A stretch of 63,708 nucleotides of DNA from a virus. The translations under genes and the position numbers were made by a program. Each line of letters starts with the position of its first letter. The stretch's first letter is position 1. The DNA lies in the IMG/VR virus record IMGVR_UViG_3300028394_000003, positions 1 to 63,708 of that record; one strand, written 5' to 3'. The notes under the pieces were generated by a model. It searched no databases. It was given only the letters and a program-made list of their open reading frames with translations, and was not told the DNA's origin. Below, piece after piece: positions 7,953 to 16,743 of this stretch.

Positions 7953-8702
7953 TTAGAGAATAACCCAACGGCTGTTCGTTGGGATTGTAACTGTTACTCC
8001 AGTGTTAACCGTTATCGGTCCTACTGACTCGCCGTTATTGCCTACCGTCATCGTGTAGTTCACACTAATAATTTGATTGTTTTCAATAATTGGTCCACCT
8101 ACAATTGTACTAGATCCGCTGCCAATTGTGCCCCATCCGTCGTACACGTAGCTACCAACCACTGTAGCGATGCCGCCCGGGTTAGATAGCATGGTGTAAG
8201 TAAATGTAACGGTGTCTACTACTGTTACAACAAACGTGCCATTATACGCAGCTGGCGTGCAGCCAGACATGACAATTGTATCACCGCTTGTCAAGTTATG
8301 CGGGGTGTTTGTTACAGTTGTCGCCGTGGTGGTGACGTTAGTTAACGAGCCAATTGTAGCGCCGTTAATTGTCTGGTAACCTTCAAAGCCGGGTGTTGTG
8401 GTGTTGTAGCGAATGTCACCTAGCGCTGGCGTTGCTGGCCGTTGTCCGCTTGTTCCCAGCGCAACACGAAGCGCACCGGTTGCGTCAACAATCAGCGTGT
8501 TATTAGCTGCGTCCCATGTCAGGTGGCTGTCTACACCGCCCTCTGCTAAGACCTGAACAACGCCGCTGCTGTCCTTGTAATACAGAACACCGTCAGCGGT
8601 ATTAAGGGCCAACTCACCAGCAACTAAGTTAATTGCTAATGGTGCACTAGCAGCTGTTGTGCTGTGGTACAGCTGAATTGGTGTTCCGCCAACTGCCGCC
8701 AT
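7953..8702 (-). CDS. Tail fibre protein
   Basis: A 249-residue protein starting MAAVGGTPIQLYHS at the ATG of 8702; a longer in-frame start exists but would overlap the upstream gene further. It has a QLYHSTT...AGELALNTADG head found in fibre proteins, the QRPATPALGDIRYNT...EGY module, and a C-terminus (ESVGPITVNTGVTVTIP...RWVIL) that closely resembles the last residues of the large fibre encoded just upstream. The shared end suggests a common capping or trimerisation element. Confidence 0.75.
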   Translation of the reverse strand: MAAVGGTPIQLYHSTTAASAPLAINLVAGELALNTADGVLYYKDSSGVVQVLAEGGVDSHLTWDAANNTLIVDATGALRVALGTSGQRPATPALGDIRYNTTTPGFEGYQTINGATIGSLTNVTTTATTVTNTPHNLTSGDTIVMSGCTPAAYNGTFVVTVVDTVTFTYTMLSNPGGIATVVGSYVYDGWGTIGSGSSTIVGGPIIENNQIISVNYTMTVGNNGESVGPITVNTGVTVTIPTNSRWVIL

Positions 8703-8703
8703 G

Positions 8704-11700
8704 TTACAGCACCACCCAGCGCTGTCCACTGGTAATTGTTACCACAACGCCGCCAGATACCGTCATCGGCCCAACAGACATTGCATTTTGGCCAGCTGCA
8801 ACGGTGTAGCTTGTGCCAACTGTTGTGCTGTTAATTACTAATCCGTTTGATGCAATGGTTGCTGGCGATTGTAACTCACCAGTTGATGGCTTGTAAAGTA
8901 GCTTAGTGTTGCCAGTGTAGATTGTTGACACTGAGCCAGATGTTGCTGCAGCAAACGTTGGGTACAGATTTGTTGCTGTGGTTGTATCATTTGCTAACGT
9001 TACACCGCCCGCTGGAGTTACCCATGTAGGTGTACTGGCACCGTTTGATGTTAATACTTGGCCAGCGGTTCCTGCAGTTGTAAACGCATACGCTGTGCCT
9101 GTGCCGTAAGGAACTGCACCGGCTGTTGGTGCTGCTGTGCCGTTAGTACCGCCGTTAGCGATTGCTAATGTGCCAGCTAATGTGACTGCTCCAGATGTTG
9201 CCGTTGCTGGTGTTAATCCTGTAGTACCTGCACTAAATGTTGTTACACCAGTTGCTGGAGCTGCAACCCAAGATGGTATGCCAGCTGTTACTGTTAATAA
9301 CTGACCTGCACTACCAATTGGCAACTTAGACAATGTGTTGCTTGCTGAAGCGTAAAGAATGTCACCAGTGGTGTACGTCGACTGACTAGTACCGCCGCTT
9401 GTTGCACCTAACGTGCCAGCTAATGTTACAGCGCCGCTAGTTGCTGTTGCTGGTGTCAAGCCAGACAATGAAGTCTGGAATGTAGTTACAGCAGAGCCAG
9501 ATAAGCTAGTCCAAGTTGGCGTTGCAGCAGATCCAGCGGAAGTTAATACTTGACCAGATGTGCCGAAGTTTGTTGTGCCGCTTAATGCTGGAGTTGTGCC
9601 TAAGTTGGTGTTTAAACCAATCGCGCCTGAAGCATTAATTACGTGGGCTGATTGACCAGCGCTTCCCCAAGCTAAATAGGTCTTAAATCCGTTGCCCGAT
9701 CCGAGGGTTACATCACCGTCGTGGCTTGAGAAATAAACACCGCTGTTAATGCTAAAGAAGTCAACAGGAGTAGACGCGCTAAATGCCGATGAGTTCATAC
9801 CAAACTCACCGTAGTACGTGCTGTCTGTTCCTAAGTCATTACTTACTGCAAAGTTTGTAGACGCGCCAGCTGTGCCACTCTTATTTTGCATTACAGATTG
9901 CAAGTAAGTGCTTGCTACTGTTGCACCTAATGCTAAATTACAGTTAGAGGCGTTATAATTTAATACTGGTGTAGTGCTAGTAAATGAGCTGGTAGATAAA
10001 AAAGTAAACGCGCCGGTGGATGCTGTTGTAGCGCCAACTGTGCCGTTAATGTTAATGCTTGCGGTGCCAGTGAGGTTAGTTACTGTGCCGCTAGATGGTG
10101 TACCCAGTGCGCCGCCGTTAACAACAAACGCGCCTGCAGATCCAGTGTTAACAGCGAGCGCTGTTGCTACACCAGTACCTAAGCCGCTAATACCCGTTGA
10201 TACTGGCAGTCCTGTTGCGTTGGTTAACGTGCCGCTTGATGGTGTACCTAACGCGCCACCGTTAACAACAACTGCACCAGCTGATCCCGTATTAACAGCT
10301 AACGCCGTTGCTACGCCAGTTCCAAGGCCAGTAATAGAGCCAACTGCTGGGGTTACTGTTGTGTTGCCAGCTAGTGTTAGTTGGCCCTGAGCGTTAACTG
10401 TAAATGTACCAACTTGGGTGGCAGAGCCGTAAGCTGCTGCAGTAACCGCTGTGTTGGTAATACTAAACTGTGTGCCAGCTAAAGTTAATCCTGTGCCTGC
10501 AGTGTACGTGCCCGCGCCTGAGAACTGCACCCAAGGCATTGGTGTTACGTCAATTGTGCCGCCGTCGTTTGCTGTAGTTACCCAGCCTGTATCGGCTAGT
10601 GTAGTACCAGTTTGAATAAATACAAATGAGCTTGGAACTTCTGCCCACACGTTCATGTCAGCAGAACGGGCCCATGCACCAGCTGCAGCAACATAGATAC
10701 CATTAAACTGGCTTAGTGTTTGGTTTTTAACTAAAATACGATTGCCAGCGGTAAGGCTTAAAGACCAATCACCACCAGCTTGAGTACCTAAACCAGATAA
10801 AGTAATGTCGGCAGTTGTTCCGTATACGCAAGATGCTTTTACATTTAAGCCTTGAGCAATGTTATCTACGTATTGCTTAGTAGCAAGTTGTAGATCAGAT
10901 ACTGGGTCTTGCGTTACTGTAACGCTTGTTAAACCTGCTGGTGCTAACTCTGTGCCACCAAGGGCGATGTTGCTGGTACCTAAAGTAATTGAGCTGTTAG
11001 TTAACGAGCTGTTAGCAATGTTACTTAGTGTGTTTGTTGCACCGCTAATTGTCTTATTAGTCAGTGTCTGTGATGCTGTGTTAGTGGTAACTGTGTCGCT
11101 GCCAACTGTGGCAGTCGTCATGTTAAACGTGCCATCAGTTACTGTCTTACCAGTAAATGTTAAAGCCGTTGGTAGATTTAATGTAACTACAGTGCCAACT
11201 TGGGTAGAAGTAATCTCGTTAGCTGTGCCGTTAACTGCACTAATAGCGCCAATAGATGTTGGCGTAATAGATACGTTAGCCGCCGCAGTTAATTGACCTT
11301 GGGCGTTTACTGTGAATGTTGGTACAGCTGAAGATGATCCGTAGCTGGCTGCAGTAACTGCAGTGTTGGCAATGCTGATAGTACCAGTGGAAATAATTGG
11401 GCCACCAGTAAGACCAGTTCCTGTGGAAATAGATGTTACGCCGGAACCAATTGCAAACGCACTCCATGCGCTTACAGAATAACCTTCAAATAAGAATGTA
11501 TCCGTGTTGTAGCGGATCATGCCGTTTACTGGCCCAATTGCAGTACGCTCTAAATTGGTCCCCTTTGGAATTAAAACTGCACCAGTTCCCGGGAGAATAA
11601 CGTTGTCTACAATTGATATAACAGGAGCTGTTGATCCGTTTGCTACATTAATTTGATTTGCTGTGCCAGTTACAACAGATAAGTAAGTTGGCAGTGTATC

Positions 11701-12108
11701 CCAAGTTGTGTCGTAGTTAGTGCTTGACGCCTTCTTTAAATACTGACCTGCTGTACCACCTGCCGCTACACCGGGGCCAGTAGCTCCAGTTGCACCAGTA
11801 GCTCCAGTTGCACCTACGTCACCACGTGGGATGACAAAGTTAAACATGGCCGCTTGTAGCGAGCCAACGTTTGTCACACTTGCGTTTGTGCCGGGTGCAC
11901 CAGTTACAGTGGAGTTAACCTGAATGGTTGCGCCGGGACCTGTTGGTCCTGTTGGTCCTTGGGGACCGGGAGGGCCTGCAGGACCACCTAGGTTAGCAAT
12001 GTCTTGTAACTGGGTCTGCTTGGTAACGCCGTTTTGAACAACAACCGTAAGCTCATCGCCCGTTAGCGTTGTTGCTGTACCTAGTTGTGATATACTTTGA
12101 TCGGCCAT
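8704..12108 (-). CDS. Long tail fibre with collagen-like segments
   Basis: A 1,134-residue fibre. Near the N-terminus are G-x-y triplet runs (PAGPPGPQGPTGPTGP and VGATGATGATGATGP), indicating collagen-like triple helices. The body is Ser/Thr/Ala/Gly-rich beta structure with tandem repeats based on GLGTGVATALAVNTGSAGA and VNGGALGTPSSGT (codons around 10,080-10,340). It includes a GPVNGMIRYNT...EGYSVSAW module shared with the other fibres and ends in MSVGPMTVSGGVVVTI...RWVVL. Likely the main long side fibre. Antisense frames over this gene are artefacts of its composition. Confidence 0.82.
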   Translation of the reverse strand: MADQSISQLGTATTLTGDELTVVVQNGVTKQTQLQDIANLGGPAGPPGPQGPTGPTGPGATIQVNSTVTGAPGTNASVTNVGSLQAAMFNFVIPRGDVGATGATGATGATGPGVAAGGTAGQYLKKASSTNYDTTWDTLPTYLSVVTGTANQINVANGSTAPVISIVDNVILPGTGAVLIPKGTNLERTAIGPVNGMIRYNTDTFLFEGYSVSAWSAFAIGSGVTSISTGTGLTGGPIISTGTISIANTAVTAASYGSSSAVPTFTVNAQGQLTAAANVSITPTSIGAISAVNGTANEITSTQVGTVVTLNLPTALTFTGKTVTDGTFNMTTATVGSDTVTTNTASQTLTNKTISGATNTLSNIANSSLTNSSITLGTSNIALGGTELAPAGLTSVTVTQDPVSDLQLATKQYVDNIAQGLNVKASCVYGTTADITLSGLGTQAGGDWSLSLTAGNRILVKNQTLSQFNGIYVAAAGAWARSADMNVWAEVPSSFVFIQTGTTLADTGWVTTANDGGTIDVTPMPWVQFSGAGTYTAGTGLTLAGTQFSITNTAVTAAAYGSATQVGTFTVNAQGQLTLAGNTTVTPAVGSITGLGTGVATALAVNTGSAGAVVVNGGALGTPSSGTLTNATGLPVSTGISGLGTGVATALAVNTGSAGAFVVNGGALGTPSSGTVTNLTGTASININGTVGATTASTGAFTFLSTSSFTSTTPVLNYNASNCNLALGATVASTYLQSVMQNKSGTAGASTNFAVSNDLGTDSTYYGEFGMNSSAFSASTPVDFFSINSGVYFSSHDGDVTLGSGNGFKTYLAWGSAGQSAHVINASGAIGLNTNLGTTPALSGTTNFGTSGQVLTSAGSAATPTWTSLSGSAVTTFQTSLSGLTPATATSGAVTLAGTLGATSGGTSQSTYTTGDILYASASNTLSKLPIGSAGQLLTVTAGIPSWVAAPATGVTTFSAGTTGLTPATATSGAVTLAGTLAIANGGTNGTAAPTAGAVPYGTGTAYAFTTAGTAGQVLTSNGASTPTWVTPAGGVTLANDTTTATNLYPTFAAATSGSVSTIYTGNTKLLYKPSTGELQSPATIASNGLVINSTTVGTSYTVAAGQNAMSVGPMTVSGGVVVTITSGQRWVVL

Positions 12109-12112
12109 AGTC

Positions 12113-12511
12113 TTATATAATTATGTCGCCAGACTCGCCGGCGGTTGTTGACTGTTGCTGGTCCCGAGTAATAAATATTGAATTTCTTCTCGGGTTGTTT
12201 GGTCTGCGTACAAGCTCTTCGGGAGGGCTGTCAATTGGCCCTTCTGGTGCCTGCGCAGTTACAACTTGTTGTCCTGATACTGGACCAGTTGCAACAGATA
12301 CATCTGGGCGCGGAAAGCGTAGTGCAATGTTTTCTGTTTGAATAGCAGGAAGACGCCAAGGATCAAACTGATCTAGGTCTTCCCGACACACCCGCATTCC
12401 AGGGGAGTTTGGATCAGGCATTAAATCTGTGTACGCAAATTTCCTACTGCAGCGGTCACAGATCGCTACAGACAGGACTGAGTTACCTCGAGTATCAAGG
12501 TAAACAGGCAT
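12113..12511 (-). CDS. Conserved protein with zinc-ribbon-like N-terminus
   Basis: A 132-residue protein. Residues about 15-45 have CDRCSRKF and, later, a VCRED segment, giving one CxxC pair and a further Cys that could bind zinc. The following DQFDPWRLP and polar Pro/Gln-rich tail look extended. It lies between head-region proteins and the long fibre, so a structural or adaptor role is plausible. Function unknown. Confidence 0.7.
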   Translation of the reverse strand: MPVYLDTRGNSVLSVAICDRCSRKFAYTDLMPDPNSPGMRVCREDLDQFDPWRLPAIQTENIALRFPRPDVSVATGPVSGQQVVTAQAPEGPIDSPPEELVRRPNNPRRNSIFITRDQQQSTTAGESGDIII

Positions 12512-12513
12512 TA

Positions 12514-12822
12514 TTAACCCTTAACGCCAGACTGGATAACTGTTAGTGTATCAGCTGCTGTTCCGCCAGAAATGCGAATTGCACGATAGGGTTGTGCTAA
12601 AAAACCAGCTGCATTTGGTGCAGTTGTTGGCGCAGTAACCCAAGTAAAACTTGCGGTTGTGAAGACACCGTTAACTAACGGATAGGGGTCTGTTGCAGAA
12701 ACTTGAACAGTACCAGATCCAGAGTTAACATAAGTAACTTGAAATGGTGCTTGATATTGATCAAGGATAACTGGGTCGGTGGTTGTTCCGGCTGTTGGTA
12801 TTGTTACGACTACTTGACGCAT
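12514..12822 (-). CDS. Small structural protein, unknown
   Basis: A 102-residue, Thr/Val-rich, probably all-beta protein (strand pattern VVVTIPTAGTTTDPVILDQY, ADTLTVIQSGVKG at the end). It has no signal peptide or enzyme motif. Its place between the capsid cluster and the fibres suggests a head or neck decoration protein. Confidence 0.65.
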   Translation of the reverse strand: MRQVVVTIPTAGTTTDPVILDQYQAPFQVTYVNSGSGTVQVSATDPYPLVNGVFTTASFTWVTAPTTAPNAAGFLAQPYRAIRISGGTAADTLTVIQSGVKG

Positions 12823-12868
12823 GATTTCTCCTAGACGGTGAAAGAGGCGGGTTTCCCCGCCGTCTTAA

Positions 12869-13330
12869 TTAGTTATTTGTATAACCAGAACCGTAGGCAG
12901 TGATTGTACCGTCAGCGTTGCGACCTGTGTACTGTACAGACAATGTACCAGCAGAAGCTGCTTCAGAGGCTAAAGTTACTGTGCAGTTATACGCACCAAC
13001 GTTAGCCAACAAGTTAGCTACAGCAGCAGAGGCTGTAAATACTACAGCAACTTTACCTAAAGCGGTAGTTGTCAGTGTGCCAACAGCAGTAGTTGTGCCA
13101 TTAACGGTCAAGCTAACAGCGCGTGAGGCTGCGCCAACTACGTTTAAGTAGCCGTCGATTGAGTGAATAATTGAACCAGCTGGGATTACATCAGTTGCTG
13201 CAGCACCGGCTACAATAGTAGTCTGCTGAGAAATCATTGCTGCGCCAGTGTTGTCGGCTGAAATTGTGCCGTCGTTACTGGTAGTTTGACGCGTATTTAA
13301 ACGCATTGGTACTGTAAATGTAGATGACAT
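12869..13330 (-). CDS. Small structural protein, possible head decoration
   Basis: A 153-residue Ala/Thr-rich protein of beta character (AGSIIHSIDGYLNVVG in the middle). It is the first gene downstream of a bipartite promoter (13421-13461), itself after the terminator that follows the capsid gene. It is therefore expressed independently of the capsid operon. Abundant structural role inferred only from composition and position. Confidence 0.65.
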   Translation of the reverse strand: MSSTFTVPMRLNTRQTTSNDGTISADNTGAAMISQQTTIVAGAAATDVIPAGSIIHSIDGYLNVVGAASRAVSLTVNGTTTAVGTLTTTALGKVAVVFTASAAVANLLANVGAYNCTVTLASEAASAGTLSVQYTGRNADGTITAYGSGYTNN

Positions 13331-13420
13331 TTGAGGTGTTTCCTTATCTTAGTGGGTATCCCAAACTGTCTCTAAGTCGTCATGCCGGGAAGGGTCGGCT
13401 GTCAGAGTGGGATAATTCTT

Positions 13421-13461
13421 CCTATACATATTAATGCAAATAAGTCAGCCATTCCGCCCTA
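13421..13461 (-). promoter_or_regulatory. Phage-specific bipartite promoter, copy b
   Basis: On the minus strand GGGCGGAA (from 13459) is followed 22 bases later by GCATTAATATGTATAGG (from 13437). The geometry is that of a -35 hexamer, 17-base spacer and -10 hexamer. It lies between the capsid terminator and the gene starting at 13330, and should restart transcription for the small head proteins and the fibre bank. Confidence 0.72.
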
Positions 13462-13466
13462 AAATG

Positions 13467-13497
13467 CAAAAAAGCCCACCTTGTGAGTGGGCTTTTC
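13467..13497 (-). terminator. Intrinsic terminator after the major capsid gene
   Basis: Read on the minus strand, AAAAGCCCAC and its complement GTGGGCTTTT enclose a short loop and the hairpin runs into a T tract (GGGCTTTTTT). It lies 20 bases past the capsid stop (13518) and directly before promoter copy b, forming a terminator-promoter junction that insulates capsid expression. Confidence 0.82.
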
Positions 13498-13517
13498 TGT
13501 TATTACGAAGGTTTGTA

Positions 13518-14435
13518 TTACAAACCAGCTGTACCAAAGATGTTACGTGCATCATGCCAGCCGGTCGCATAGCGCTCGGTAGCTTTGTAACGCATGCTGT
13601 CTGTCTCGAAGTCACCTTCCATGGATTTCTCCATAGGACGACGCATTACGAGCATTAGACCATTCTCAGCATCAGTCTGAACCCACCAAGCCTTGCTGGA
13701 ACTCAAACGAGTTACAACATGGGTGCCCTTAGGCAACATGCCCGTGGATTTGATTGGGTTGAGATCATTGTCAGCTGTACCAGAACGGAGAACCGATTTC
13801 AGAATTACTTCTGCTTGGAACTCAAGTGCTGGAGGAACAACTAACTGCTCAGCTTTTAGACGGATACGCTTACCATTGTTGTCAATGGCTGAACGGATCT
13901 GAATAAGCATCTGCTCTACTGAAGTTTGTGACAATGAAGCAGCAGTGCTCAACTGATTGCTGTACGTTTGACCGTTAGCAATAGGGTGTGCAGTGTTGAT
14001 CAAGGTTACGCCGTCGCCACCAACATAGCCAGCTGTGAACGCAAAGTTCAACAAGTTAGCGCAGAGGGTTTCTTTGGTTTCAATCATTGACTGAGCCAAA
14101 TGTTTAGCGAAAGTGCTACCGATACGGATGTGATCGCCGTCTTCCATCAAAACTTTGGTCATAGCATAAGCCAAGCCATAGATTTGGTAGATGAAACGGG
14201 TGATGTACAAAGTACCACCTTGGTCATAGCTGACAGGAGTACCGTCAGGCATGGCTGGTGCAGCATTCATACCGAAGAGCATTACTTCTTCGTGATAGTT
14301 ACGTGGAATACCTTGGATCTGTTCTACAAATCCTTTCCACTCGTCAGCGCGTTGTTCATAAACGCCATCAAAGACTTCGTTGATAATCGGTTCGACTACC
14401 GCACGAAAGTCTGTACTACGCATTGGAGTTGCCAT
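13518..14435 (-). CDS. Major capsid protein (HK97-fold type)
   Basis: A 305-residue protein whose length, ALTK/NIFG-like alpha-beta pattern and context fit a major capsid protein. Visible parts are an N-terminal helix (FRAVVEPIINEVFDGVYEQ), a central TLCANLLNFAFTAGY / GVTLINTAHP stretch typical of Mu gpT/HK97-fold capsid proteins (the short DNxxHP-like motif), a backbone helix (SVEQMLIQIRSAIDNNG) and an ERYATGWHDARNIFG end. It is flanked by scaffold and portal upstream and a strong terminator downstream, as expected for the most abundant product. Confidence 0.9.
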   Translation of the reverse strand: MATPMRSTDFRAVVEPIINEVFDGVYEQRADEWKGFVEQIQGIPRNYHEEVMLFGMNAAPAMPDGTPVSYDQGGTLYITRFIYQIYGLAYAMTKVLMEDGDHIRIGSTFAKHLAQSMIETKETLCANLLNFAFTAGYVGGDGVTLINTAHPIANGQTYSNQLSTAASLSQTSVEQMLIQIRSAIDNNGKRIRLKAEQLVVPPALEFQAEVILKSVLRSGTADNDLNPIKSTGMLPKGTHVVTRLSSSKAWWVQTDAENGLMLVMRRPMEKSMEGDFETDSMRYKATERYATGWHDARNIFGTAGL

Positions 14436-14457
14436 TGCTATTTCCTTTCGTTGTTAA

Positions 14458-15120
14458 TTAAACCGAGACCTTAGGAGCGCGGAATGTGTTGTTAGCAATT
14501 TCGACTTGAACGATGGTGTATGTGTCACCCCAGTTGTTCAATTCGCCCGATGGGAACGCTACTTCGCGACCCAAACCAACCACACGAACTTGACCTTGTG
14601 CACCACTAGCTGCGGCAGAAGCTGCCAAAGCTGTTGTGGAGAAACCAGCACCACCTGTACCAATGGTATAACCATCAGCGGTTGTTTGGTTAGTACCTGC
14701 GGAGAAGTTGTACTGTGAACCAATGGCTGCAGAAGTTACTGAGCCAGCTGCTTGGATTTCGTATACTAATGATGGGTCTTGGAAGATCCAGAATACGATA
14801 GCAGAAGCAGCATCCAAAGAAGCCTTGGAGATTGATTTACCTACTGTACGACGACCTTCAGCGGTTGTATATTCTACACCGTCAAATACGCCATATACTG
14901 GGCTTGTTGCAGCTGCGGTAGCAGCAATTGTTAATTGGCCTGAAGAAGTGATTCCCACTGGTTGATACTGGAAAAAAGACTGACCAGCGCTCAAAGAGTA
15001 AGGAGCAGTATACGTCACACCAGTGGTAAAGCTGTTCGTACCAGCGAATGGTACAGCACGGTCTAAACCGCTTGGGTGAAATATAGGCTTCATGCCAAAG
15101 GGACGTAATGTTGTTGACAT
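14458..15120 (-). CDS. Head protein, probable decoration or stabilisation protein
   Basis: A 220-residue protein encoded immediately upstream of the capsid gene. It is Ser/Ala/Gly/Thr-rich, with a conserved-looking start (TLRPFGMKPIFHPSG) and a beta-type body (YGVFDGVEYTTAEGRR). No enzyme motif. Position between scaffold-side genes and capsid suggests a capsid-associated structural protein. Confidence 0.7.
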   Translation of the reverse strand: MSTTLRPFGMKPIFHPSGLDRAVPFAGTNSFTTGVTYTAPYSLSAGQSFFQYQPVGITSSGQLTIAATAAATSPVYGVFDGVEYTTAEGRRTVGKSISKASLDAASAIVFWIFQDPSLVYEIQAAGSVTSAAIGSQYNFSAGTNQTTADGYTIGTGGAGFSTTALAASAAASGAQGQVRVVGLGREVAFPSGELNNWGDTYTIVQVEIANNTFRAPKVSV

Positions 15121-15154
15121 TAGTTTATTTCCTTTGTTTTAATTTTGAAGATTG

Positions 15155-15721
15155 TTATTGAAAACGAATATTTTTATTATTCGCTCTTGCGGTTTCTTTT
15201 TCCATTTCCAGAGTACCACCTTCCAAGACTGAACGCCCGCCCTTATTACCCAATGCTGTATCACGCACGCTAGCAGTGATATTTTTTTGGTGCTCGAGTG
15301 GATCCTCGAGGTGGAGCATACGCATTACTTCTTGGTAAATGTCTTCTGGTAACTTGAAGAGAACCATTTCATTACAACTAATACAGCCTTCAAACTTGCC
15401 TGCGTTCATCTTGCCTAGTCCCTCAAAGCCTTTACCTAAATCACTAGCTTTAACTGGCTCATAACCCAATGCCATGCGTTTGTCGATACTGTCGTAAGTA
15501 TTGGTTGTTGACAACCAACACAAGTGAAATCCCGGAATAATACCTCCGGGTAAATCTGGCAACGCACTATTTGCCCACTTGTCTCTAAACGCATCAAGGC
15601 GTTCACGACGTGCAATGTCATCTGGAGCTGACGCTGTTGTACGCTCCAATACCTCTTGTGCCCGATCCGCCATGCGGTCATCTAAGTCACGTGATTCTCT
15701 TTTGATTCTTGTATTTGCCAT
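15155..15721 (-). CDS. Conserved head-region protein
   Basis: A 188-residue protein with a charged helical N-terminus (about 1-50), a central LPGGIIPGFHLCWLSTTN segment and a helical C-terminal half. It contains three Cys (HLCW, GCISC), but no clear metal site. It lies between scaffold and the 220-residue head protein. Proteins of this pattern accompany capsid genes in related phages; role unknown. Confidence 0.7.
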   Translation of the reverse strand: MANTRIKRESRDLDDRMADRAQEVLERTTASAPDDIARRERLDAFRDKWANSALPDLPGGIIPGFHLCWLSTTNTYDSIDKRMALGYEPVKASDLGKGFEGLGKMNAGKFEGCISCNEMVLFKLPEDIYQEVMRMLHLEDPLEHQKNITASVRDTALGNKGGRSVLEGGTLEMEKETARANNKNIRFQ

Positions 15722-15726
15722 TTTGT

Positions 15727-16719
15727 TTATCCTTTATTAGCGCGGTCATACGATGCGTATGCCCGGATCATCTTATTTCGTTTTTCTACATTGTCCCAAG
15801 AACCAGAGTCTTTGATTGCTTGAACACGCTCGGGGCTTAATACGATTGTGTTCTTGTTTGTACTGGTTGTACTTGCTACACGACTAGAGGCCGTTGGGCC
15901 AGCTGATCGTCTTGTGTTTGAACCGCCCTTGCTAGTATAGCGGTGCGGCAAACGGGACTGCAAACGATTATCTAACTCTTCCCAGTACTCAGAATCACTA
16001 GGATCCCAACCATCTGAGGCAAGTTCTTGATCTATTACTTTGGCAATTCTACTATCTGTGTCTCGAGCCTGCGGGTCATACCAAGAGTTCTTCTTTAACC
16101 ACGATGTGGCATTTCTTTGTACTTCAGAAGACATCTCATTTGGCACATTTTGTCTAGGTGCCTTAGCCTGCTCAAGCTGTTGTTTTTTGTAATGCTGAGC
16201 TTGGTTAAGACGTTGCTTAGCGTCTGTTAACTGCTCTAAATACTCTACTTGAGATTCTGCGTCATTACTCTGAGCAGCTTGCAACATCTTCATTTTTGCA
16301 TACTCAACTCGGGTAGCCTCATCCTCAATGGCTTTATCGATTTGTGCAAACTGGTACGATGCTGCGGTGTTTTCTACTGCTGCCAAACGTCTGGCTAAGT
16401 CTTCATTTCGTTTCTCAAGCGCACTAATTTTGTGTTTAGATGACGCCTCACGCTGCTTAGATAATTCTTTCTTTAATCTACGCTCTTCACGTCTAGCTTC
16501 ACGAATCTTTTCGCGTTCATCTTCAGATTCGTCTGCGTTGTCTTCTGCATCATCTGCATCTTCTTGCGCATCTTCTTCTGATTGCTCGTCAGCAGCTTCT
16601 ACTTTGCCGCCTTCTTTGTGTTCTTCATCATCAAACTCTTCTGGAGTTTCGATTTTGGCTAAAACGGAGCCATCTGCTTGTTCCTTGATAGGAACGTCTT
16701 TCTTTTCATTATCTGCCAT
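15727..16719 (-). CDS. Capsid scaffold protein
   Basis: A 330-residue protein lacking hydrophobic cores. Residues about 25-75 are extremely acidic (runs of Glu/Asp), followed by a long charged coiled coil (about 75-190; EERRLKKELSKQREASSK, LEKRNEDLARRLAAVE) and a basic, Ser/Thr-rich end. This composition, the length and the position between portal-side genes and capsid are those of podovirus scaffolding proteins, which guide procapsid assembly and leave before DNA packaging. Confidence 0.82.
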   Translation of the reverse strand: MADNEKKDVPIKEQADGSVLAKIETPEEFDDEEHKEGGKVEAADEQSEEDAQEDADDAEDNADESEDEREKIREARREERRLKKELSKQREASSKHKISALEKRNEDLARRLAAVENTAASYQFAQIDKAIEDEATRVEYAKMKMLQAAQSNDAESQVEYLEQLTDAKQRLNQAQHYKKQQLEQAKAPRQNVPNEMSSEVQRNATSWLKKNSWYDPQARDTDSRIAKVIDQELASDGWDPSDSEYWEELDNRLQSRLPHRYTSKGGSNTRRSAGPTASSRVASTTSTNKNTIVLSPERVQAIKDSGSWDNVEKRNKMIRAYASYDRANKG

Positions 16720-16743
16720 ACTATACTTTCTTTTTTACAAAAG

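Noticed and set aside
9974-11296. Antisense open frames opposite the long fibre (9974-10390, 10859-11296) and similar ones opposite the glycine-rich fibres and the giant gene
   Set aside because: They mirror the repetitive codons of the sense genes (Val/Pro/Asn or His/Arg-rich), lack start signals, and lie under long convincing genes.
2591-12108. Diversity-generating retroelement acting on the fibres
   Set aside because: No reverse transcriptase gene and no adenine-variable repeat pair seen; similarity among fibres is modular.
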